The notes under the pieces were generated by a model. It worked only from the letters and a program-made list of their open reading frames with translations, had not been told where the DNA came from and did not search any database. Both the position numbers and the translations under genes were made by a program. From the NCBI GenBank assembly GCA_015478725.1, contig JADMIG010000017.1:1-57083 (forward strand): 57,083 nt of DNA. Direction: 5' to 3'. This stretch comes from Chloroflexota bacterium. Its GTDB lineage: Bacteria; Chloroflexota; Limnocylindria; Limnocylindrales; CSP1-4. Shown here in pieces: positions 23,257 through 31,038 of this stretch (within the stretch, counting starts at the first letter, position 1; each line of letters begins with the position of its first letter).

Positions 23257-24003
23257 ATGGGCTATGCGACGAGCCGTCTGGCCGTAGTAACCGGTGCGGC
23301 GAGCGGGATTGGGCTCGCGACCGCCAAGCGCCTGCTCTCGGAAGGCGCCTCGGTCCTTGCGGTGGACATCAGCGAGGCTGGGTTGGGTCCGATTGCCGAC
23401 CTCGGCGCGACGCCGGTCGTTGCCGACCTGGGCGAGGAGACCGGCCGGGCGCGGGTTATAGAGGCGGGCCGCGGAGCCCAATATCTTGTGAATGCGGCCG
23501 GAATCCTTTTCGTGAAGCCCATCCTTGAGGTGACCACGGAGGATTGGCGGCGGATCTTCCGGATCAACGCCGAGTCGATGTTCTTCCTGATTCAGGGCAT
23601 CGGACCCACCATGCCCGCCGGCGGGGCGATCGTGAACCTGTCATCGGCTTCCGCGAAGCTCGCAACCACAGTTGACCTCGCCCATTACGCAGCCACAAAG
23701 GCTGCCGTCCTCTCGATTACGCGCTCATTCGCATACGCCCTCGCGCCGCATAACGTGCGCGTCAACGCGATCTGTCCCGGGATCATCGACACCCCGATGC
23801 AGGAGAAGGTCCTCGAGGGGATCTCGGCGCTCCGTCGGATCACACCCGAGGAACTCGACGCGGCCCGTGTCAAGACCGTCCCGCTGGGGCGAACAGGCTC
23901 GGCCGACGAGTGCGCAGGGCTGATCTGTTTCCTCCTGTCTGATGCGGCTTCGTACATGACCGGTCAGGCGGTAAATCTGACCGGCGGCTGGGTGATGTGG
24001 TGA
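23257..24003 (+). CDS. Short-chain dehydrogenase/reductase (SDR)
   Basis: A 248-residue classical SDR. TGAASGIG is the coenzyme loop and AVDIS points to NAD; VNAAG replaces NNAG. Ser is in NLSSASAKL, the catalytic pair in YAATK, and the end is TGQAVNLTGGWVMW. The start ATG at 23257 follows GGAGGAGG with a six-base gap; earlier in-frame starts overlap the MaoC gene. It is the last recognised gene of the plus-strand operon of locus A, 151 bases after MaoC. Its short central region (no lid insertion) is like hexitol and 2-deoxy-gluconate type dehydrogenases, but the substrate is not certain. Confidence 0.9.
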   Translation: MGYATSRLAVVTGAASGIGLATAKRLLSEGASVLAVDISEAGLGPIADLGATPVVADLGEETGRARVIEAGRGAQYLVNAAGILFVKPILEVTTEDWRRIFRINAESMFFLIQGIGPTMPAGGAIVNLSSASAKLATTVDLAHYAATKAAVLSITRSFAYALAPHNVRVNAICPGIIDTPMQEKVLEGISALRRITPEELDAARVKTVPLGRTGSADECAGLICFLLSDAASYMTGQAVNLTGGWVMW

Positions 24004-24394
24004 ACGCTGGGGCCAGGGGTCGTGGAGGAGAAAAGGTCGTGTCCCCGATGAAGGTCGTGTCCCCGATGACCGCGAACAGCCGAACCGGCTGACCAAGGAA
24101 TCGGCCATCGGGTCATCCTCGCGTCGTTGGAGTGAAGAACCGACGACGAGGGCAATGCTGGGCGCCGTTCCTCCTGAGGCTCTGTGAGCTCGCCTTGGCC
24201 GGCGTCCGGCTCGTCCTCTTCCACGCCCACCGGGGTGAACCGCGCTGGCTTCGATGGAGGACCTGGGCTGCCAAGGACGGTTGGACATAATGGTCGCCCG
24301 CGCGACATTCTGCTGCGCCGGCTGAATGTCGAAGACGCGCGAACGCGGATTCGATCGGCTGATACGCCGCCAAAGGAGGCGGCCGCACCTGACC
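24004..24394. other. Intergenic region between convergent operons, with tandem repeat and hairpin
   Basis: No gene seen. Just after the SDR stop lies an 18-base tandem repeat (separate entry). Further on there is a perfect inverted repeat, CGACATTC at 24303-24310 and GAATGTCG at 24324-24331, loop 13 bases, which could end transcription from either side. The core of that hairpin (from 24305) recurs with one mismatch at 56354-56371, so it may belong to a dispersed intergenic repeat. Confidence 0.4.
24033..24068. repeat. Perfect tandem duplication of an 18-base unit
   Basis: AAGGTCGTGTCCCCGATG occurs at 24033-24050 and again at 24051-24068 with no mismatch. Short repeats of this kind are found in tandem near the ends of IS21-type insertion sequences, so this may be the scar of an element; no transposase is nearby. 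Confidence 0.6.
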
Positions 24395-25297
24395 CTACGG
24401 GATGAGCGCGCTCTCGATGACCTGGTTGACCGAGAAGTCATGGAGCTGGAGGTAGTGCCGAACGACCTCCTCGAGCGCTCGCAGCGGAATCGGGCCGCTG
24501 AACTCCGTCCCGACGACGGCGACGCCGTGCCGGGCTGCCTCGAAGCGGATCGTCTCGAGCAGCCGCGGCAGCGGCGTATCGACATCGCGGGTCGTCATCG
24601 TCGAGACCTGGATGAGGCCGCGGCTCTCGAGCGCGAGGCCGATCGCCTGGACGTCACGATAGCCGCCGCTGCTCTGGCGGATCACTTTCGCGATCCGCTT
24701 CGCGATTGACACATCGGTCGAGGCAAGGTTGACGTTAAAGCAGATGAGGTGGGAGCGGGCGCCAACGGTGCACGCGCCGTGGCGCGGGTCGAACGCCTGC
24801 GCGCCCTCGTCGGGCGGCCACGCGTCGTCGAGGACCTGGCGGGAGAGGTTCTCGTACTCGCCGAGGAGCTGCTGGGTGAGCTTCCCCGAGCCGACGGGTC
24901 GGCCCGGCCCGGCTGCGGCCGCCCCGTAGTACCAGACAGGGATGCCGCGCTCACCGAGGAATCGCCCGAAGCTGTGGGCAACTTGGACGGCCTCGGCCAT
25001 CTCCATCCCCCGGACAGGGACGAACGGGACGGCGTCGACCGCCCCGACGCGTGGATGCTCGCCTTTGTGCGTCCGCATGTCGATGAGCTCGAGCGCAACG
25101 AGCGCCATGCGGCGGCTGGCCTCGAGGACCGGCTCCACTTCGCCGAGATACGTCAGGACGGTCCGGTTGTGGTTCTCATCGGACGAGACGTCGAGGAGCG
25201 TCACGCGATCCACGCCGCGGACGGCGTCGACGATGCGCTCGATGATGGCGGCGTTCTTCCCCTCGCAGACGTTGGGGACGGCCATGAGAACCTTCAT
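24395..25297 (-). CDS. ftcD: Glutamate formimidoyltransferase (FtcD N-terminal type)
   Basis: A 300-residue formimidoyltransferase, which moves a formimino group from formiminoglutamate (or a similar donor) to tetrahydrofolate. MAVPNVCEGKN, SSDENHNRTVLTYLGE, the catalytic-site HPRVGAVDAVPFVP with His81, and NVNLASTDVSIAKRIAK are family signatures. Only the transferase domain is present; the cyclodeaminase domain of the vertebrate enzyme is absent, as usual in bacteria. It is the last gene of the RpiR-hom-ftcD operon (20-base gap). Its presence says that the locus makes a formimino compound, as in histidine or imidazole breakdown. Confidence 0.92.
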   Translation of the reverse strand: MKVLMAVPNVCEGKNAAIIERIVDAVRGVDRVTLLDVSSDENHNRTVLTYLGEVEPVLEASRRMALVALELIDMRTHKGEHPRVGAVDAVPFVPVRGMEMAEAVQVAHSFGRFLGERGIPVWYYGAAAAGPGRPVGSGKLTQQLLGEYENLSRQVLDDAWPPDEGAQAFDPRHGACTVGARSHLICFNVNLASTDVSIAKRIAKVIRQSSGGYRDVQAIGLALESRGLIQVSTMTTRDVDTPLPRLLETIRFEAARHGVAVVGTEFSGPIPLRALEEVVRHYLQLHDFSVNQVIESALIP

Positions 25298-25317
25298 CTC
25301 ATCCTCTCCGAACCTGA

Positions 25318-26331
25318 TCAGTCGAAGCCGGCTGGGCCGGCCTCAAGGACAAGACCGAGCACGTCCTTGAGCATCGCCTGCGCTGCGCCACGGGGGCTCG
25401 ATCGCCCGCCGGACACCACGATCTGACCGACGACGCCGCAGTCGTAGGCGACCGCCTTCTCGGGCCCGCTCAGCGGGAAGAGGGGGTCGCCGGGCTCCAG
25501 CGCCTCGAGGCCGACCTCGAGGCGGCCAGTCTCAACGTCCGCGCTCGCTACGGCGCGCAGCCGCCGACCGGCCCGGGCGGCGGCTGCGGCCCGGGCCGCG
25601 ACGGACCCGTCAATTGGCTCCCGTTTGATCGCATCGATCGATGCGCCGACCCCCCAGAGGAGGTTGGCGAGGAGGACGAGCTTGGCGGCCGCGTCGCGCC
25701 CGTCGAGGTCGCTCGTGGGGTCCGCCTCGGCGATTCCGCGCGACTGGGCCACGCGGACGGCGTCGGCCAGCGAGCCGCCCGCGTCGAGCTGCTCGAGGAC
25801 AAAGCTGCTCGTGCCGTTGAGCGACCCGCGGATCGCCCGACAGGGGAACCCGCGGAGGCTGACGCGAGCTAGATCGGCAGCTGGGAGGGCGGCTCCCGTC
25901 GCGCCGGAGATTCTCACCCGGTGGCCCGTCCGGATGGCAGCCTCCGCGAGGACGCCCCAACGCCGGACGAGGTGCGTCTTCGTTGCGGTCACGACGTCCA
26001 TCCCGGCATCGAAGGCTGCCAACATCTGCGCCGTCGCGGTGTCGACGAGCCGGTCGTCACTCGGAATCGCCTGGACGGCGACCGAGGCCGCGCTCGAGGT
26101 GAGGAACGCGCCAAGCTCTCCTGCGGGCGTCCATGCCTCGCGCGCGGGGACGGCCTCTGGCCCGGTCGCCGCGGGCCGGAGGATGATCTCCTGGCTCTCC
26201 GTGCGGATCCCGGCAACGGACAGCGCGATGCCGTATCGCCGACGTAGGTCCGTGTCACGCTCGCCGAGGAGCACGATGAAGTCACGCGCCACAGGACCGT
26301 AGCCGAGCAGCGCGATCTGAACGGGTTGCAT
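25318..26331 (-). CDS. Homoserine dehydrogenase family protein
   Basis: A 337-residue NAD(P)-dependent oxidoreductase of the homoserine dehydrogenase family. It starts with a Rossmann domain (IALLGYGPVARDFIVLL), has VVTATKTHLVRRWGVLAE, then the dimerisation/catalytic part GSLNGTSSFVLEQL, EADPTSDLDGRDAAAKLVLLA with the catalytic Asp/Lys region, and a C-terminal Gly-rich GRSSPRGAAQAMLKD. No ACT domain is present. The family normally reduces aspartate semialdehyde to homoserine. Here it sits between RpiR and ftcD in a catabolic operon without threonine biosynthesis genes, so it may run in the oxidative direction or use another amino alcohol. Confidence 0.85.
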   Translation of the reverse strand: MQPVQIALLGYGPVARDFIVLLGERDTDLRRRYGIALSVAGIRTESQEIILRPAATGPEAVPAREAWTPAGELGAFLTSSAASVAVQAIPSDDRLVDTATAQMLAAFDAGMDVVTATKTHLVRRWGVLAEAAIRTGHRVRISGATGAALPAADLARVSLRGFPCRAIRGSLNGTSSFVLEQLDAGGSLADAVRVAQSRGIAEADPTSDLDGRDAAAKLVLLANLLWGVGASIDAIKREPIDGSVAARAAAAARAGRRLRAVASADVETGRLEVGLEALEPGDPLFPLSGPEKAVAYDCGVVGQIVVSGGRSSPRGAAQAMLKDVLGLVLEAGPAGFD

Positions 26332-26356
26332 TCGGCCACCTTTCTCGGGTGCGGCG

Positions 26357-27223
26357 TCAGCGCCGGCCGTTCCTGCCACTGACGTCGGCATCGACGACCT
26401 CGTAGAAGGTCTCGACGAGATGCCGCTGGTCGCGTGACGACCGGCCGGCAGTCCGGTCCGCGTACTCGGCGACGAGCGCGTTAACGACGACCGTCGCTGC
26501 GACGTTCGAGTTGAAGAAGCTCGGCGTGTCGTGGGGGACCGAGAAGATGATGTCCGCTGTCGCAATCGGGGAGAGGAAGCTGTCGGTGATCGCAATCGAT
26601 CGGATGCCGTGAGCGATCGCGTACTCGACGACCTGGATTGTCTTGCGCACATACCTCGGGAAGGCGATGGCGACGACGGTGTCGCCGGGTCCCATCGCCG
26701 CGACGTCATTGACGAGACTGCCGCCGGAGTCGTCCATGAGCCGCGTCTGCGGATGGATCTGCTGAAGCAGGAAGCTCGCGAGGTAGGCGACACTGAACGA
26801 CGTCCGAAAGCCCACGACGTAAATCGTCCGCGTGTCCGCGAGCAGGTCCACGGCACGCCCGACGTCCGCAGGGTCGAGGCGTGCGGCGATCTCCGCGAGG
26901 TTCCGTGAGTCCGCTTCCAGCATGGCCGCCGTAGTTGTCGCCCCCTGCCGGGTCGAGGCCGCCGACGCGTCGTCCCCGGCGCCCGGCTTGAGGGTCTCGC
27001 GGATTGCCTGCTGGAGCTCCGGGAATCCCACGTAGCCGAGGCGGAGCGCAAGGCGGACGACCGTCGACTCGCTCACCCCGATCATGCCCCCGATTCGCAC
27101 CGCAGCCAGCTCGCTCGCGGAGCGCGGCTGCGACAGGCAGAAACGGGCGACCCGGCGCTGGCCGGGACTAAGGCGATCCTGGTTCATGCGAATTCGCTCG
27201 GGCAGGAGGAGCGGACCCGCCAT
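26357..27223 (-). CDS. RpiR/MurR family transcriptional regulator (HTH plus SIS domain)
   Basis: A 288-residue regulator. The N-terminal RpiR-type helix-turn-helix (LSPGQRRVARF, then GGMIGVSESTVVRLALRLGYVGFPEL) is followed by a SIS sugar-isomerase domain (TIYVVGFRTSFSVAYLASFLL, GDTVVAIAFPRYVRKT). The start ATG at 27223 has GGAGA upstream; the longer open frame beyond it is not protein-like. It is transcribed divergently from the amino-acid ABC operon and together with hom and ftcD. Candidate binding sites are the dyads at 27315-27341 and 27518-27541. RpiR members usually sense phosphosugars, but some control amino-acid or polyamine uptake. Confidence 0.9.
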   Translation of the reverse strand: MAGPLLLPERIRMNQDRLSPGQRRVARFCLSQPRSASELAAVRIGGMIGVSESTVVRLALRLGYVGFPELQQAIRETLKPGAGDDASAASTRQGATTTAAMLEADSRNLAEIAARLDPADVGRAVDLLADTRTIYVVGFRTSFSVAYLASFLLQQIHPQTRLMDDSGGSLVNDVAAMGPGDTVVAIAFPRYVRKTIQVVEYAIAHGIRSIAITDSFLSPIATADIIFSVPHDTPSFFNSNVAATVVVNALVAEYADRTAGRSSRDQRHLVETFYEVVDADVSGRNGRR

Positions 27224-27314
27224 TCTGTCTCTCCGTAGGCGCGCCGGGAAGCGCGCATTTCCGATGGTCGCCCGGGTGGCGGTCAGTCGACTGCAATCCG
27301 GGCTCCATCCAAGT

Positions 27315-27341
27315 TCCTGCAGCATAGCGCTTGTTGCAGGA
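27315..27341 (-). promoter_or_regulatory. Inverted repeat TCCTGCA-N13-TGCAGGA over the RpiR promoter
   Basis: Perfect seven-base arms at 27315-27321 and 27335-27341. On the minus strand a -10-like TATGCT lies between the arms, with a weak -35 (TGTATC) 17 bases upstream. The position, about 90 bases before the RpiR start, suggests an autoregulatory operator. Confidence 0.45.
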
Positions 27342-27364
27342 TAGATACAGCATCCCGCGACGTC

Positions 27365-27418
27365 TCCATTGGCCCTCCTCGAGGGCCAATGGACCCCTCC
27401 TGGAGGGCCGTTGGACTC
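27365..27418. repeat. Long hairpin (13-base arms) with a partial second copy
   Basis: TCCATTGGCCCTC at 27365-27377 and GAGGGCCAATGGA at 27381-27393 form a perfect inverted repeat with a CTC loop. A degenerate copy of the right arm (GGAGGGCCGTTGGA) follows at about 27402-27415. It lies between the divergent RpiR and ABC promoters. It may be a protein-binding dyad or insulator-like terminator; no T-run is present. Confidence 0.45.
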
Positions 27419-27477
27419 CAACCGAGCAACCCGTTCGCGCACGACTTGGGAACCACGCATCCCCAATGTGCCGATTC

Positions 27478-27507
27478 TTGACAAGCACCTCGAGGGTGCG
27501 CTCTAAT
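27478..27507 (+). promoter_or_regulatory. Strong sigma-70-type promoter of the amino-acid ABC operon
   Basis: Consensus -35 TTGACA (27478-27483), 18-base spacer, -10 TCTAAT (27502-27507). The spacer contains the palindrome GCACC-TCGAG-GGTGC (27485-27499). The expected start of transcription is near 27514, giving a leader of about 47 bases before the ATG at 27561. Confidence 0.7.
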
Positions 27508-27517
27508 GGGCCCGTCT

Positions 27518-27541
27518 TGCATCATTCCATGAATTGATGCA
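27518..27541. promoter_or_regulatory. Candidate operator TGCATCA-N10-TGATGCA just downstream of the promoter
   Basis: A 24-base dyad with perfect seven-base arms (27518-27524 and 27535-27541) and a partly symmetrical centre. It lies directly after the expected transcription start of the ABC operon, a position where a bound repressor would block transcription. RpiR encoded next door is the obvious candidate; this is inferred. Confidence 0.5.
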
Positions 27542-27560
27542 GCCATTGGAGGAGTACCCC

Positions 27561-28481
27561 ATGTCCTCGCGCAGTCGATTGGCAGCGATCCTGGTGGTCG
27601 CCGCATTCGTCGGTGGGGCGTGCTCGGGCACGACCGCTCCCACTTCGGCGCCGGTGAGCGCTGGACCGTCGTCGACGGCGGCCGCCAGCGCGACTCCCGG
27701 AGCCAGCGCGACCGCGGCCCTCACCGGCCTGCTCGCCAAGGTGAAGGCGGACGGCAAGCTCATCGTCGGCACGTCGAACGACGCGCCGCTGTCCTATGTA
27801 GACTCGACGAAGGGGCCGAGCGGCGCGCTCACGGACATCCTTGTCGAGTTTCTCAAGCGGCAGGGGATCAGCGCGACGATCGACATGGTAACCACGCCGT
27901 TCGGGAGCCTCATCCCTGGCCTCCAGAGCGGGCAGATCGAAATCATCGGCGATGCGATGTACATCAGGCCGGCGCGGGCCCAGGTCATCGACTTCACGAT
28001 GACGACGTTCTACAACCCCGAGGCCCTCGACGTCGTCAAGGGCAACCCGAAGAATATCCATCAGCTTGCTGATCTCTGCGGCAAGAGCGCCGGCACGTAC
28101 ATCGGCACGACCTACGTCGACACGCTGAAGGCGGCGAGCGCGAAGTGCACCGGCGGGACGACTATCGATATCAAGCAGTATCCGAAGATCGAGAACGTCT
28201 TCGCTGACCTCTCCGCGGGCCGCATCGACGCCGGCGTTGTCGACGCCTCGCTCTCGGCCTACGCACTCACGCAAAACCCGAGCCTCAACTTCCAGATCGT
28301 CAGCGACTACATCCCGGAGAGCAAGAGCACGTCGAACTGCGCGTTCGGCATCGCCAAGGGCGACCAGGCATTCCTCGACGCGTTCAACTCGACGTACACG
28401 CAGATGCTGTCCGACGGCACGGTCGCCGCGATCTTCACGAAGTGGGGCCTCACGCCGACTGACTTCTTCCTGAAGCCGTAG
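27561..28481 (+). CDS. Amino-acid ABC transporter substrate-binding lipoprotein
   Basis: A 306-residue family 3 (SBP_bac_3) binding protein. The signal peptide ([17 protein letters not shown]) ends at a lipobox Cys near residue 19, followed by a Ser/Thr/Ala-rich linker to about residue 55. The domain opens with [22 protein letters not shown] and includes [31 protein letters not shown] and a C-terminal [14 protein letters not shown], all typical of polar amino-acid binding proteins. The ATG at 27561 has GGAGGAG six bases upstream. It is the first gene of an operon continuing to the TPP decarboxylase genes; a strong promoter with dyads lies just upstream. Ligand unknown. Confidence 0.93.
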   Translation: MSSRSRLAAILVVAAFVGGACSGTTAPTSAPVSAGPSSTAAASATPGASATAALTGLLAKVKADGKLIVGTSNDAPLSYVDSTKGPSGALTDILVEFLKRQGISATIDMVTTPFGSLIPGLQSGQIEIIGDAMYIRPARAQVIDFTMTTFYNPEALDVVKGNPKNIHQLADLCGKSAGTYIGTTYVDTLKAASAKCTGGTTIDIKQYPKIENVFADLSAGRIDAGVVDASLSAYALTQNPSLNFQIVSDYIPESKSTSNCAFGIAKGDQAFLDAFNSTYTQMLSDGTVAAIFTKWGLTPTDFFLKP

Positions 28482-28543
28482 GGGCAGCGGGCTTCGAGAT
28501 CACCTTGGGCAGGAGCGGATCCGCCGATGTCGGAGCCTGACGG

Positions 28544-29200
28544 GTGAATTTCGACCGGGCCTCGGAATGGTTGCCCAGTCTCTGGGCGGGCCTACAGCTG
28601 ACGGTCTTCCTCACGTTCGCCAGCATGGCGTTCGCCCTGGTCATCGGCCTCTTTCTGGCTCTCGCCCAGCTCGATGCGCGGAAGAAATACTTCAGCTGGC
28701 CCGCCCGGGCGTTCGTGGAGCTCATCCGTGGGACGCCCCTGCTCCTTCAGCTCTTCTACATCTACTACGTTTTCCCGTTCTTCGGGCTTCGGCTCGACCC
28801 GATCGTCGCCGGTGTCATCGGGCTCGGCGTCAACACCGGTGCGTACCTCAGCGAGGTCTTCCGCTCGGGGATCGACGCCGTCGACAAGGGCCAGTGGGAG
28901 GCGGCCGACGCCCTAGGGATGCCGACGGGCCTGACACTCCGGCACGTCATCCTCCCCCAGGCGTTCCGGATCGTCATCCCACCGGTCGGGAACTACTTCA
29001 TCTCGCTCTTCAAGGACACAGCACTTGTTTCGACGATCTCGGTCTCCGAGCTGCTCTTCTCCGGGCAGCTCCTGGCCGCACAGACGTTCCGGTACATCGA
29101 GATCTACTCGATCATCTTCGTGATTTACCTCGCGATCAGCTACCCGGCCAGCCTCGGCGTCCGCTCGATCGAGCGGCGCCTGCGCATCAGCTCACGATGA
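28544..29200 (+). CDS. Amino-acid ABC transporter permease (HisM/GlnP type)
   Basis: A 218-residue inner-membrane permease. It starts [21 protein letters not shown], contains the typical [19 protein letters not shown], and the cytoplasmic loop [25 protein letters not shown] that contacts the ATPase. About five hydrophobic segments are seen. The start is GTG at 28544, 62 bases after the binding-protein gene. The stop overlaps the ATPase start (ATGA). A single permease gene implies a homodimer in the membrane. It imports a polar amino acid for the enzymes encoded downstream. Confidence 0.93.
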   Translation: MNFDRASEWLPSLWAGLQLTVFLTFASMAFALVIGLFLALAQLDARKKYFSWPARAFVELIRGTPLLLQLFYIYYVFPFFGLRLDPIVAGVIGLGVNTGAYLSEVFRSGIDAVDKGQWEAADALGMPTGLTLRHVILPQAFRIVIPPVGNYFISLFKDTALVSTISVSELLFSGQLLAAQTFRYIEIYSIIFVIYLAISYPASLGVRSIERRLRISSR

Positions 29201-30009
29201 ACCACAACGCCGGGCCGTCCGCGACCGCTGCCGCCGCCGGGCCTCTCATCTCGATGCGTGACGTCCACAAGTCCTTCGGCGCGGTCGAGGTTCTGCGAGG
29301 CGTCTCGCTCGACGTCGCCCCGGGCGAGGTCCTCGTCGTCATCGGCCCGAGCGGCTCGGGCAAGACGACGCTCATCAGGACGATCAACGCGCTCGAGCGG
29401 ATCGACGCGGGCTCGATCACCGTCAAGGGCGTCCCGCTCGCGATCCCGGGACCGGATGGCAAGACGCAACGTCCGTCCGAGAGCGCGATGCGAGCCGTCC
29501 GGGCCGAGGTCGGGATGGTCTTCCAGCGCTTCAACCTGTTCCCGCACATGACGGTCATGGCTAACGTCATCGAGGCCCCGATCTACGTGCGCGGCCTCGA
29601 CCGCGCCGCGGCCACGGAGCGTGCTGAGGCCCTTCTCGCGCACATCGGGCTCCTCGACAAGGCGAACGCGTACCCCCATCAGCTGTCGGGCGGTCAGCAA
29701 CAGCGCGTCGCGATCGCGCGAGCCCTCGCGATGCAGCCCGAGGTCATGCTCTTCGACGAGGTCACCTCGGCCCTCGACCCGGAGCTCGTCGGCGAGGTGC
29801 TCCGGACGATGCGACTCCTCGCGGAGGACGGGATGACGATGGTCGTCGTGACCCACGAGATGCAGTTCGCGCGCCAGGTCGCCGAGCGCATCGTCGTCAT
29901 GGATCAGGGCGTGATCATCGAGGAGGGCGCCCCGAAGGAGATCTTCTCCTCGCCGAAGCAGCCCCGCACCGCCGAGTTCCTCCGGCGCATTCTCCACGAC
30001 GACGTCTGA
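29197..30009 (+). CDS. Amino-acid ABC transporter ATP-binding protein (GlnQ/HisP type)
   Basis: A 270-residue ABC ATPase. Walker A is GPSGSGKTT (50-58), the Q-loop is [14 protein letters not shown], the signature is LSGGQQQR, Walker B is [16 protein letters not shown] and the switch His is in [10 protein letters not shown]. The sequence [16 protein letters not shown] is typical of polar amino-acid importers. A slightly long loop ([18 protein letters not shown]) after strand 3 is a group feature. The start ATG overlaps the permease stop. It completes a full three-gene importer, unlike the two sugar importers in the window, which lack ATPases. Confidence 0.95.
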   Translation: MNHNAGPSATAAAAGPLISMRDVHKSFGAVEVLRGVSLDVAPGEVLVVIGPSGSGKTTLIRTINALERIDAGSITVKGVPLAIPGPDGKTQRPSESAMRAVRAEVGMVFQRFNLFPHMTVMANVIEAPIYVRGLDRAAATERAEALLAHIGLLDKANAYPHQLSGGQQQRVAIARALAMQPEVMLFDEVTSALDPELVGEVLRTMRLLAEDGMTMVVVTHEMQFARQVAERIVVMDQGVIIEEGAPKEIFSSPKQPRTAEFLRRILHDDV

Positions 30010-30027
30010 CGGCGATGGAGTCTGTGC

Positions 30028-31038
30028 GTGCGCCGGAGTCCGACAGCCGTGGGTGATCGGCTCGACCTTCCGTTCACCGGGCTCGTCTCATTCCTGCGCG
30101 CCCCTACGTGCACGAACCTCGCCGAGCTCGACGCCGACGTCGCCGTGCTCGGCTTTCCGAGCGACGAGGGAACCGGCTGGCTGCCCGGCGCACGACTCGG
30201 GCCCCGCCGCCTGCGCGAGCTCTCGATGCGTTTCGCGGGCGGGACGCCCCAGAGCCACGGGGGCTTCTGGGACATCGATGAGGGTCGTCGCTACCTCGAC
30301 TACGAGCTCGACAACCGGCGAATCGTCGACTGCGGCGATGTCGACGTCATCTACACTCGGCCGGACCAGAGTTGGGACAACGCCACCGCGATGGTCCGGA
30401 CGATCCTTGATCGCGGTGCCATGCCGGTCGTCCTCGGCGGCGACCACGGAATCTCGTACTCGATCGTCCGGGCGTTCTCCGAGCGGCTGACCGTCGTCCA
30501 CTTCGACGCCCACGTCGACTACCAGCCGTTCGTCCATGGTGTCATCCACTCGCACGGGAATCCGATGCGGATGATCACGACGCTCGACCATGTGGAGCGG
30601 ATCATCCAGGTGGGCATTCGCAGCTTCCGGACGCACGAGGAGGACGCCAGCGATTCGATCCGTGACGGGAATGCGATCGTCACGGCGCGGGACCTGCGCC
30701 GGCGGGGACCCGAGGGCCTCGCCGAGCTCCTCCCGAAGGACGGCGCGGTCTACGTCAGCATCGATGTCGATGTGCTCGACCCGTCGATCGTGCCTGGGAC
30801 GAGCGCGCCCGAGCCGAGCGGCCTCTCCTACGACGAGCTCCGCGACGCGCTCATCGCGATCGCCCGCCGCGCCCACGTCATCGGGTTCGACCTCGTCGAG
30901 GTCAATCCGATGATCGACAACGCGGCTCAGCTGACGTCATTTGTCGGCGTCCAGCTCATCGTCGAGTTCCTCGCCCGGATCGTCGAGCACCCAGCCCACC
31001 GGCAGTGCCACCCGCTGCGCCCCGCGTTGGGCTCATGA
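30028..31038 (+). CDS. Ureohydrolase (agmatinase/formimidoylglutamase family)
   Basis: A 336-residue arginase-family hydrolase with all motifs: FPSDEGTGWLPGARLGPRRLRE (substrate loop), GGDHGIS, DAHVDYQPFVHG and SIDVDVLDPSIVPGTSAPEP. Members remove urea from guanidino compounds or formamide from N-formimino amino acids. The start GTG at 30028 has GGAG seven bases before it. It follows the importer genes by 18 bases and overlaps the PLP enzyme gene (ATGA). With ftcD and a COG1228-type amidohydrolase in the same locus, a formimino amino acid such as formiminoaspartate or formiminoglutamate is an attractive substrate; agmatine or another guanidino acid is the alternative. Confidence 0.88.
   Translation: MRRSPTAVGDRLDLPFTGLVSFLRAPTCTNLAELDADVAVLGFPSDEGTGWLPGARLGPRRLRELSMRFAGGTPQSHGGFWDIDEGRRYLDYELDNRRIVDCGDVDVIYTRPDQSWDNATAMVRTILDRGAMPVVLGGDHGISYSIVRAFSERLTVVHFDAHVDYQPFVHGVIHSHGNPMRMITTLDHVERIIQVGIRSFRTHEEDASDSIRDGNAIVTARDLRRRGPEGLAELLPKDGAVYVSIDVDVLDPSIVPGTSAPEPSGLSYDELRDALIAIARRAHVIGFDLVEVNPMIDNAAQLTSFVGVQLIVEFLARIVEHPAHRQCHPLRPALGS

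Noticed and set aside
24004-24394. Short open frames between SDR and ftcD as small genes
   Set aside because: No conserved motif or ribosome binding site, and they overlap a tandem repeat and a hairpin.
25318-27051. Apparent fusion of an Arg/Ser-rich domain to the homoserine dehydrogenase-like protein
   Set aside because: The extra part lies inside the RpiR gene in another frame; the true start is the ATG at 26331.
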